Source: Clostridium sp. CAG:167 (lineage in GTDB: Bacteria > Bacillota > Clostridia > Lachnospirales > Lachnospiraceae). From it: a stretch of DNA of 6,081 bases. The stretch covers positions 6,286 through 12,366 of the forward strand of contig HF998326.1 in the NCBI GenBank assembly GCA_000433735.1, given 5' to 3'. Numbering within the stretch: position 1 is the first letter of the stretch; every line of letters starts with the position of its first letter. The translations under genes were made by a program, and so were the position numbers. Below the pieces are notes generated by a model. That model saw only the letters and a list, made by a program, of their open reading frames with translations, had not been told where the DNA came from and searched no databases. This document shows, one piece after another, positions 1 through 5,663 of the stretch.

Positions 1-777
1 ATCCCTGAATATGTAGTAGTCCACGACGGACCACCCAGGGATTCCCGTGCCAAAGATTACTATGTAAAATACAAAGATTATATAAAAAATGTTGCCAGCA
101 GCGAAATATATTCCACCTGGCCCAGAGCAACCATTGAGGCCAATGTGCTGGCGATCCAGTCTTTTACCCTGAACCGTGTGTACACGGAGTGGTACCGCAA
201 CAAAGGTTATGATTTTACCATTACTACTTCCACTGCCTATGACCACAAGTGGATCCCCAACCGGAACATTTTTGACAGCATCTCCCAGGTAGTGGATGAG
301 ATCTTCCATCAATACCTTGCCCGCCCTTCGGTGGAACAGCCCATCCTGACCCAGTACTGCGACGGAAAACATGTCAGCTGTCCACAGTGGCTTTCACAAT
401 GGGGTTCCAAGGCTTTGGGCGATCAGGGTTATTCCGCCATTGAAATTTTGAAAAATTATTATGGAGACTCTATCTATATTGATGAAACCACAGAGATTTC
501 CGGTATTCCATCCTCCTATCCGGGATCTCCTTTGAAAATAGGATCTTCCGGGGAAAAAGTGCGGCAAATGCAGCGTCAGCTGAATGTCATCGCCGGTGCT
601 TATCCTCTGATCCCGAAAATTGCGGAAGACGGTGTCTTTGGTCCTGATACAGAAGAAGCCGTCAAGGTCTTCCAGCGAATCTTCGGCCTGACCCAGGACG
701 GCATTGTAGGTTTCAAAACATGGTATAAAATTTCTGAGATTTATGTAGGTGTCAGCCGGATTGCTGAACTGGTGTAA
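1..777 (+). CDS. SpoIID/LytB-like domain protein with C-terminal peptidoglycan-binding domain (5' end missing)
   Basis: The reading frame is open from the first base, so the N-terminus lies outside the window; 258 codons are visible, ending in TAA. Visible residues about 20-160 resemble the SpoIID/LytB fold: a YIKNVASSEIYSTWP segment (28-41) containing the Glu (35) that aligns with the catalytic Glu of SpoIID, then a helix rich in A/Q/S, an ITTSTAYDHKW strand (74-84), and WLSQWGSKALGDQGY (130-144) followed by an EILKNYYG motif. Residues about 178-248 form a PG_binding_1 domain with the typical DGVFGPDTEEAVKVFQ and DGIVGFKTW motifs. SpoIID is a lytic transglycosylase acting on denuded glycan during sporulation; this fused form is common in clostridia and its exact role is not established. 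It probably acts outside the membrane on cell wall or spore cortex. No signal peptide can be judged because the start is missing. The gene converges on the operon to its right. Family call is firm; activity is inferred. Confidence 0.85.
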   Translation: MPEYVVVHDGPPRDSRAKDYYVKYKDYIKNVASSEIYSTWPRATIEANVLAIQSFTLNRVYTEWYRNKGYDFTITTSTAYDHKWIPNRNIFDSISQVVDEIFHQYLARPSVEQPILTQYCDGKHVSCPQWLSQWGSKALGDQGYSAIEILKNYYGDSIYIDETTEISGIPSSYPGSPLKIGSSGEKVRQMQRQLNVIAGAYPLIPKIAEDGVFGPDTEEAVKVFQRIFGLTQDGIVGFKTWYKISEIYVGVSRIAELV

Positions 778-789
778 TCTTTTCTTTTG

Positions 790-812
790 TCCGGGAGGAA
801 GTTCCTCCCGGA
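790..812. terminator. GC-rich inverted repeat between convergent genes, candidate bidirectional terminator
   Basis: Bases 790-800 (TCCGGGAGGAA) are the exact reverse complement of 802-812, with a single G at 801 between them. In RNA this gives about a 10-bp stem with a three-base loop. It lies 12 bases after the stop of the left gene and 8 bases after the stop of the minus-strand operon, the right place to end both transcripts. Neither side has a good U-tract: the plus-strand transcript continues ACACTTTGC, and the minus-strand transcript continues with an A-rich run. It is therefore not a textbook intrinsic terminator; it may work weakly or mainly protect 3' ends. Confidence 0.55.
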
Positions 813-820
813 ACACTTTG

Positions 821-2548
821 CTAAAAAACAGTCAGATACCGGTCCATAAGTTCCTGCAGTTTTTCCTTGCCAAATGGCTTGGAAAGGCAGTCATTCATGC
901 CTGTCAGACTTATGGTTTCCGGGCTTTTGCTCAGATCATCTGTAGACATAGCTATAATGGGAATGGTCTTGGCATCCATCCGGTCCAGGCTTCGGATCTG
1001 GTAGGCAGTCTCATATCCATTCATAACCGGCAAATGAATATCCATGAGGATAAGATCATAATAATTTCCTGTCTGTGTTTTTACTTTGTCCAGAGTATCC
1101 TGTCCATTTACTGCTGTTTCTACCGTAATGCCCATCTTTTCCATCATATTCTTTAACATCTCTCTGGTCAGAACATTATCATCAGCAACCAGGACACGCC
1201 TCCTTCCATATTGGGATAGCGGTTTTTTTCCTTCGATTCTGCCAGAATCCGAATTTCCCGCCACCGGACCATAGCGGAGCAACAAGACTGTTTTGCCATT
1301 ATAATCGATGTTTTTCTCCACACAGCCTGTCACCGGCACAATCTTCCCATCGCTGTCTAAAATCCGAAAGGCAAAAGGGATTCGTTTTCCCTCATTGGCC
1401 GCTATCGAAAAAATTTTCTCTGTCTGCTCTCTGTCTTCCAGGTATATCTCGTCTAAGAATGCTCCGCCGACAACTTTTCTTTTTCCCCACTGGCCACTGA
1501 TATGTTTCGCCGCCTCATTCATGGAAACGAAATAGTAAGGTGTGCCTGGCGTTACCAGTGCCATTCCTTCTGACACAGCATTGAACAGATGATCCGTGTA
1601 CTTCCAGTGTTTTACCATTTGTTTGTCCGCTCTGCCTCTCTGCCATAACATGATATGCAAAAGAGCTGTTACCAGCGTAACAAGCGCTACTATAAGGATC
1701 GCTGTGGCTGCCAGGATCTGACTGGCATTTTTGTTCACTTCCTCTTTGTCGATCAAAGAGATCATATACCAGTCACTGTCCTGCTCCACCGGACAGTATA
1801 CCAGCAAAGATGACTTCTTCTCAAAAGGCATCACAGCCCATCCAATCTTCCCTGTCTGGAGAGCGTTTTGCAATTTTTCTTTGCCTCTGCCGTGCACATG
1901 AAGAGGATCAATGGCATCAAACAGATTGTTTACCGTGAGATTACTGTTTAAATTGATGGAACGCATCAAAATCTGTCCCTCTGTATCTACCACATACGAA
2001 AATCCCTTGTCTCCGTGAAACGATATAGCAAAATCTTCCATCATCTGATTAACCGGCACCTCTTCCACCAGCCATCCACGGAGACCGTCTTTCGTAGTAA
2101 AGGGAACATACATATCAAACACCTTTACTCCGGTAGCACTGTTAATATGGGGATTGACGATCCCTTCTCTTTCTTTTCCGACCACCGTTTCTTCTGCTGT
2201 TTTATCTTTGGAGGCTCTCTTGGGATAAAAATTCCCGTTTTCAAAATATACCACCATATTGGCCAACACATTGTAATGGACCACCGCATGAGCAATCTGC
2301 TCCTGATCGGTCATCTGTTCAATTCCTCTGGCAGCTCCCTTTAGTCTCTGGTTTTTTTCCTTTAGCTGTACCTGTAAAGTCGTCACTCCCTGACGGTTTG
2401 ACTCCATTACTTCCTGTACAGAACGCTGCCAGAGTTTATTGTTAATATACTTCTGAAATAAATATCCAATCCCTGCAATGACTAAAGCCGCAAGCACGAC
2501 ATATGCCATAAGGCGGCACCTTCTTCTTATTATTCTGTCGTACAACAT
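821..2548 (-). CDS. Membrane sensor: dCache-like ectodomain, PAS domain and receiver domain, without histidine kinase core
   Basis: A 575-residue protein. TM1 is about 14-32, preceded by a basic cytoplasmic RRRCR. Residues 33-276 form an extracytoplasmic region resembling a double Cache domain, including the FSYVVDTEGQILMRS motif (183-197). TM2 is about 277-302. Residues about 315-426 look like a PAS domain (LFNAVSEGMALV start, then NEAAKHISG). After a 25-residue linker, 449-575 is a CheY-like receiver with acidic pair D456/D457, phosphoacceptor D503 in LILMDIHLPVMNG, switch residue S535 and K557 in LSKPF, all intact. No H-box, N-box or G-box is present, so the HisKA/HATPase module that usually sits between PAS and receiver in hybrid kinases is absent, and there is no DNA-binding or enzymatic output after the receiver. 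The ATG at 2548 overlaps the upstream gene by 19 bp and has a GGGGG Shine-Dalgarno four bases away; Met14 (ATG at 2509) is an alternative. It is the last gene of the operon. Ligand and partner kinase are unknown. Confidence 0.85.
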   Translation of the reverse strand: MLYDRIIRRRCRLMAYVVLAALVIAGIGYLFQKYINNKLWQRSVQEVMESNRQGVTTLQVQLKEKNQRLKGAARGIEQMTDQEQIAHAVVHYNVLANMVVYFENGNFYPKRASKDKTAEETVVGKEREGIVNPHINSATGVKVFDMYVPFTTKDGLRGWLVEEVPVNQMMEDFAISFHGDKGFSYVVDTEGQILMRSINLNSNLTVNNLFDAIDPLHVHGRGKEKLQNALQTGKIGWAVMPFEKKSSLLVYCPVEQDSDWYMISLIDKEEVNKNASQILAATAILIVALVTLVTALLHIMLWQRGRADKQMVKHWKYTDHLFNAVSEGMALVTPGTPYYFVSMNEAAKHISGQWGKRKVVGGAFLDEIYLEDREQTEKIFSIAANEGKRIPFAFRILDSDGKIVPVTGCVEKNIDYNGKTVLLLRYGPVAGNSDSGRIEGKKPLSQYGRRRVLVADDNVLTREMLKNMMEKMGITVETAVNGQDTLDKVKTQTGNYYDLILMDIHLPVMNGYETAYQIRSLDRMDAKTIPIIAMSTDDLSKSPETISLTGMNDCLSKPFGKEKLQELMDRYLTVF

Positions 2549-3843
2549 AATTCCCCCTGTTTACTATGTGACGCCCGCCTATGCTGGGGGCCGTTCGTCA
2601 GAACCATGTCTAATGCTTCCAAGGCAGACATTCCTTCCAGTATATTTCGGCAGATTTTTTTCGTGTAATCATTTAAAGGAAGCTTCAGGCGGTTATCCGG
2701 TGCCACCACGATGCGCCCGGCCTTTGTGCAGGACACCACAGCGGTCAGTTGCTTTTTTCCCGATGCTTTCTTATTTTTCAACGGACTTAATGAGCACCTT
2801 TGCTGTGAAAACCTCTCGATGTTATCTTTTCTTGTAAGGAAATCCACAAACCGCCTTGCCTCCTCTGTGTGTTTGCCGACAGCATTTACTGCCAGACACA
2901 CATCTGAATTTACTACCACTACATTAGAATTTTCCAGTACCGGAAGGGGATGGACCTGGAACTCAAAATCCAGGTTCATCTCTTCTACCCGGCCGGCAGC
3001 CCAGGCACCTGTGATCATAAAAGGATATTCTCCTTTTGCAAATTCTTCCAGATCCTCTGTGGTTTTCCGGGTTTTGGCGGCCTTCTGTCTGTCTATATAA
3101 CCTTTTTCTATAAACTCCTCCACTTTCTCATAGCCGGGTTTTAAATAGCTCCTTAGTTTTTCCGGATCCTGATTGATCTTTGAAAGAGTTTCTTCCACTC
3201 TTCCTTCCCGATAAGTATCGTAAAAACCAATTCCCACTGCAATACTGTTAAGTGAGTAATCTTTGTTTACTAACAGCGGAGTGATCCCTTTGGCAAAAAA
3301 TGCATGGCAGGAAGCCTGCAGCTGCATCAGATTTTCCGGCACTGTGATACTGTTTTCCGCCAGAAGATCCATATTGCAGTATAGTCCCGACATGGAAACA
3401 GACATGGGAAGCATGTACACTCTGCCGGATAAATCTGTTATCTGATCTTTGGTAATATCCCCATACTGGGATACCACCGGGGAATCTGCCAGATTCACAA
3501 GAAGATCTTTTTCTTTCAAGATCCTGCCGGTATCATGGTTTACCATGAAAACATCGTCTCCGTTGCCTGAAAGCATCCTCTTTTTAAGGACCTCATAATA
3601 CTCAGTGCCTTTCATGCTCTCATAGACCACTTTTATATCTTTGTTTTCTTTCATAAACTCTGTGATCAGTTCTTCCATGACACGCACATTGTTTTCTTCC
3701 CATTTATTGGCAAAAAAATGCAGTGTCGTTTTTCCTTTTCCGCTGCTGTCTACCGTCACAACCGTGCCGTCCGCCTGTCCACAGCCCCAGAGCATGGACA
3801 GTATCAGCACAAGCACCATAATCAAACTAGTTGTTTTTTTCAT
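2530..3843 (-). CDS. Extracellular solute-binding lipoprotein, SBP_bac_1 (sugar-type) family
   Basis: A 437-residue lipoprotein precursor. The signal peptide is residues 1-20, with lipobox LWGC and lipidated Cys21. The mature part begins with a TTLHFFANKW strand (39-48) and a helix (VRVMEELITEFMKENKDIKVVYE), then GDDVFMVNHD (95-104). Later comes the family's GEYPFMITGAWAAGRV segment (271-286) and the C-terminal-lobe helix pattern HTEEARRFVDFLTRKDNIERFSQ (325-347). These match SBP_bac_1, whose members mostly deliver sugars and other organic solutes to ABC permeases; length is normal. The ligand cannot be named. The ATG at 3843 has an AGAGGG Shine-Dalgarno five bases upstream and starts 24 nt after the previous gene. 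No permease or ATPase gene is adjacent, and it sits between two membrane sensor genes, so a receptor role in signalling is more likely than transport, though it could serve a distant permease. The C-terminal tail from about residue 419 is unlike the family and may reflect a frame change (see findings). Confidence 0.85.
   Translation of the reverse strand: MKKTTSLIMVLVLILSMLWGCGQADGTVVTVDSSGKGKTTLHFFANKWEENNVRVMEELITEFMKENKDIKVVYESMKGTEYYEVLKKRMLSGNGDDVFMVNHDTGRILKEKDLLVNLADSPVVSQYGDITKDQITDLSGRVYMLPMSVSMSGLYCNMDLLAENSITVPENLMQLQASCHAFFAKGITPLLVNKDYSLNSIAVGIGFYDTYREGRVEETLSKINQDPEKLRSYLKPGYEKVEEFIEKGYIDRQKAAKTRKTTEDLEEFAKGEYPFMITGAWAAGRVEEMNLDFEFQVHPLPVLENSNVVVVNSDVCLAVNAVGKHTEEARRFVDFLTRKDNIERFSQQRCSLSPLKNKKASGKKQLTAVVSCTKAGRIVVAPDNRLKLPLNDYTKKICRNILEGMSALEALDMVLTNGPQHRRASHSKQGELCCTTE
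2553..2558 (-). promoter_or_regulatory. Shine-Dalgarno site of the dCache-PAS-receiver gene, inside the upstream coding region
   Basis: On the minus strand AGGGGG lies four bases before the ATG at 2548. It sits within the last codons of the SBP_bac_1-type gene, whose stop (2530-2532) falls after this start. Ribosomes finishing the upstream gene would pass through this site, so translation of the two proteins is probably coupled. The site supports the ATG at 2548 over the internal ATG at 2509, which has only an AGAAGG nine bases away. Confidence 0.6.
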
Positions 3844-3867
3844 CTTATCCCTCTTTTAATCAACTCA

Positions 3868-4722
3868 TTAATCTACAGTTTTCTCTGCCCTTCCGTTTCT
3901 TTTATGAAATCGCATAAACACCAGAAACAGACACAGCACCCCATACACAGCCAAACAGCCAAATATAGTATTATTTCTTTCTCTAAACACTCCTTCCTTA
4001 GGGAAAAAAACATATAAATCGTATTGTTTATAGGCGCCTTTTCTTCTGTACCATCCCTCATCTTCCTTTATTGTTTTATACTGTTTCTCATTGGAACTTA
4101 TCAGCGTCTCTCCGTCTGTAATAACTACGATGGCATCCATTTTCAACGGGTAATCTTCCAGAAGTTCTTTCAGATACCGCTTCTGTTCTTCTGTCTGCTC
4201 CTCTGCCTTTTTGTATCCAAGCACCAGACCTCCCTGTTTCCGGCCCACCACTCCATAATTGTAATCTGTTTTTTCAAGGCTGATGCAGTCCATATATGTT
4301 TTCTTTGGGCGGCTCAAGATTTCCTGCACACATTCTTTTGAAAGAACGGAAGCAAATTTTGTATCACCATCCAACTCCGACTGCCACAGCAGTTTTCCTT
4401 TTTCATCCAGCAATAATAATCCTGTCAACCCTGCCTCTTTTATGTATTGTATACTCTTTTTTCTATTTTGCCCCGCTTCCACATACCGAGCATAGTTTTC
4501 GACCCACCGGGTCAGGGAAAGCAGGCTTTTCGTTTTTTGTTCCAGTCTCCGTCTTTCATATTGTATACATTTTTTCTCCGCTAACCGAAGTGTCTCCTCT
4601 GCATTTTTCTCCATCTGCTCTTTATCCGACTTCGTGCCGGCAAGAAAAAGAACTACAAACACCACAAGTCCCATCAAAACCGGGACAATGACAAAAGCAT
4701 ATCGCATACGGTTTTTATCCAT
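3868..4722 (-). CDS. Two-TM membrane protein with Cache-like extracytoplasmic sensor region and no cytoplasmic output domain
   Basis: A 284-residue protein not recognised as a named family member. It has a short basic N-terminus, TM1 at about 8-29, a large outside region (30-250), TM2 at about 252-270 and a 14-residue basic tail. The outside region starts with a long charged helix (about 31-90), typical of Cache ectodomains. It then shows two strand-rich parts that look like tandem Cache/PAS-type cores: TGLLLLDEKGKLLWQSEL (100-117) and MDAIVVITDGETLISSNEKQY (195-215), the latter followed by YDLYVFFPKE (234-243). There is no HAMP, kinase, cyclase or methyl-accepting domain. The ATG at 4722 has a strong AGGGAGG Shine-Dalgarno five bases upstream and lies 17 nt after the SBP_bac_3-type gene. 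The protein could pair through its TM helices with the dCache-PAS-receiver protein or dock the lipoproteins. That role is inferred; topology is clear, Cache assignment moderate. Confidence 0.65.
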   Translation of the reverse strand: MDKNRMRYAFVIVPVLMGLVVFVVLFLAGTKSDKEQMEKNAEETLRLAEKKCIQYERRRLEQKTKSLLSLTRWVENYARYVEAGQNRKKSIQYIKEAGLTGLLLLDEKGKLLWQSELDGDTKFASVLSKECVQEILSRPKKTYMDCISLEKTDYNYGVVGRKQGGLVLGYKKAEEQTEEQKRYLKELLEDYPLKMDAIVVITDGETLISSNEKQYKTIKEDEGWYRRKGAYKQYDLYVFFPKEGVFRERNNTIFGCLAVYGVLCLFLVFMRFHKRNGRAEKTVD

Positions 4723-4739
4723 TTGATCCTCCCTGTTGT

Positions 4740-5528
4740 CTATAACATCTTATCCGGATCCAGCCCATATTTTTTCACAATGCAGCCGGTTGTTCCATCT
4801 TGTATCATTTCACTCAGCGTGGCAGTCAGTGCCCTGGCCAGTATCTTGTTCCCCTTTTTCTTGAATGCCACTCCTAATTCTACCGCAAAGAGTTCCCTGT
4901 CCAGAAAACGATAGGCATCCGGCTGTTCTTTCATAAACTGAAGAAGTGCCCCTTCATGTCCGGCTACCGCCCCTACGGATGGATCCCAGATTGCTGCCAT
5001 TGCCTCACTCATGGTAGAAAAAGCATATACATTTCTGGTCTCTACTTCTTCCTTTGCCAAAAAGTATTCTTCTGCTTTTCCTCCGGCCTGAACAGTTACA
5101 TTCTCATCAGCCAATTGTGAAAGATCCTCGATCTGACTGTCCTTGTGCACCATAACCACCTGACGGCTGTGCAAGTACGGTCCTGCCCATAAATACTTCT
5201 GCTTTCTGCCGTTCATAGAAAAACATCCCCAGAGACAGGCTACCTCTCCTTCTTCTAACAGTTTGTCCTTCTCCTCCCAGCGGATTTTTCGAAAAACCGG
5301 CTTATATCCCAGCCTCCGGCAGGCTTCTCTGGCCAGTTCCACATCAATCCCCGCCATATTATTTTTATTATCACGGTAAGAATAAGGTGCAAACTCGTCA
5401 CAGCCGATAATCAGCTCTGGTGAATTTTCAATATTTTTTCCTGATATGTCTGTCTGCACCTCGCATCCACTTACTAATTGTAAAACAATACTTGAGATTA
5501 ACACAAGGCAAAATTTCTTTCTTTTCAC
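4740..5528 (-). CDS. Solute-binding lipoprotein, SBP_bac_3 (amino-acid-binding-like) family, GTG start
   Basis: A 262-residue precursor with basic MKRKK, a hydrophobic core and lipobox VSGC, giving lipidated Cys22. The start is GTG at 5528; an AGAGGA Shine-Dalgarno lies seven bases upstream, and the next in-frame Met (58) would remove the signal peptide. Family marks: ELIIGCDEFAPYSYRD (38-53), the MAGIDVELAREACRRLGY block (58-75) and GCFSMNGRKQKYLWAGPY (101-118), where Arg108 corresponds to the carboxylate-binding Arg of HisJ-type proteins. In the second lobe the usual DAVVxD segment reads VGAVAGHEG (185-193), so acidic residues that often hold the ligand amine are missing and His191 takes the last position. 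This points to a ligand other than a standard amino acid, or a subfamily with its own rule. SBP_bac_3 domains serve ABC importers or are sensor parts of kinases; with no permease nearby and sensor genes downstream, a signalling role is favoured. First gene of the operon. Confidence 0.88.
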   Translation of the reverse strand: MKRKKFCLVLISSIVLQLVSGCEVQTDISGKNIENSPELIIGCDEFAPYSYRDNKNNMAGIDVELAREACRRLGYKPVFRKIRWEEKDKLLEEGEVACLWGCFSMNGRKQKYLWAGPYLHSRQVVMVHKDSQIEDLSQLADENVTVQAGGKAEEYFLAKEEVETRNVYAFSTMSEAMAAIWDPSVGAVAGHEGALLQFMKEQPDAYRFLDRELFAVELGVAFKKKGNKILARALTATLSEMIQDGTTGCIVKKYGLDPDKML

Positions 5529-5562
5529 TCTTTATTCCTCTTTATTTTCTTATTTATTTATA

Positions 5563-5589
5563 ATTGTAACATATCTCGGTCTTTTTGAA
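5563..5589 (-). promoter_or_regulatory. Probable promoter of the four-gene sensory operon
   Basis: Read on the minus strand, an extended -10 element TGTTACAAT occupies 5563-5571 (-10 core TACAAT at 5563-5568). A weak -35-like TTCAAA lies at 5584-5589, with a 15-nt spacer, or ATTCAA at 5585-5590 with 16 nt. Transcription would start near 5556, leaving a leader of about 28 nt before the GTG at 5528. It is the only plausible promoter seen ahead of the operon; the gaps between operon genes (24 and 17 nt) have no room for another. The extended -10 may make up for the poor -35. Confidence 0.5.
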
Positions 5590-5595
5590 TAGAAA

Positions 5596-5610
5596 AAATT
5601 AGAATAATTT
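5596..5610. promoter_or_regulatory. AT-rich inverted repeat between divergent promoters, possible operator
   Basis: AAATTA (5596-5601), spacer GAA, TAATTT (5605-5610): a perfect 6-bp dyad centred on 5603. It sits just upstream of the operon promoter's -35 and touches the putative -35 of the plus-strand gene, so a bound regulator could affect both directions. The surrounding DNA is very AT-rich, so a dyad of this size could arise by chance. Confidence 0.25.
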
Positions 5611-5635
5611 AAAATAGTTCCAGGTACTATATAAA
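5608..5635 (+). promoter_or_regulatory. Possible promoter of the secreted-protein gene
   Basis: TTTAAA (5608-5613) and TATAAA (5630-5635) are separated by 16 nt, with four of six and five of six matches to the sigma-A consensus boxes. Transcription would start near 5642, about 22 nt before the ATG at 5664. In such AT-rich DNA other pairings are possible, for example TTGAAT (5585-5590) as the -35, so the exact promoter is uncertain. Confidence 0.35.
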
Positions 5636-5663
5636 GGAATGTTTTTAACAGAAAGGAAAATTT

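Noticed and set aside
394..816. Minus-strand open frame of 140 codons
   Set aside because: It is antisense to the SpoIID/peptidoglycan-binding gene, which has strong family motifs; the antisense product has none.
749..1156. Plus-strand open frame of 135 codons
   Set aside because: It lies almost wholly opposite the receiver-domain part of the minus-strand gene, whose motifs are clear. Its own translation shows no domain, and it runs through the dyad.
821..2548. Annotation as a hybrid sensor histidine kinase
   Set aside because: The domain order suggests it at first, but the PAS domain is followed by a 25-residue linker and then the receiver; no His phosphorylation box or ATP-binding motifs are present.
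2478..3144. Several overlapping plus-strand open frames opposite the SBP_bac_1-type gene
   Set aside because: They are antisense to a well-supported lipoprotein gene, lack convincing ribosome sites and show no recognisable domain.
3873..4061. Minus-strand 62-codon frame within the two-TM sensor gene
   Set aside because: It is an out-of-frame shadow of the C-terminal part of that gene and has no ribosome site of its own.
3718..4691. Plus-strand open frames with hydrophobic, Phe-rich translations
   Set aside because: They mirror the Lys/Glu-rich minus-strand sensor gene: AAA/GAA codons on one strand read as TTT/TTC on the other, which explains the Phe-rich look.
2530..5528. A classical ABC importer operon
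   Set aside because: Two binding proteins are present, but there is no permease or ATPase gene, and the operon is bounded on both sides by genes on the other strand.
5529..5663. Riboswitch or small RNA in the divergent gap
   Set aside because: The leaders are short and AT-rich, and no stable structure beyond the 6-bp dyad was seen.
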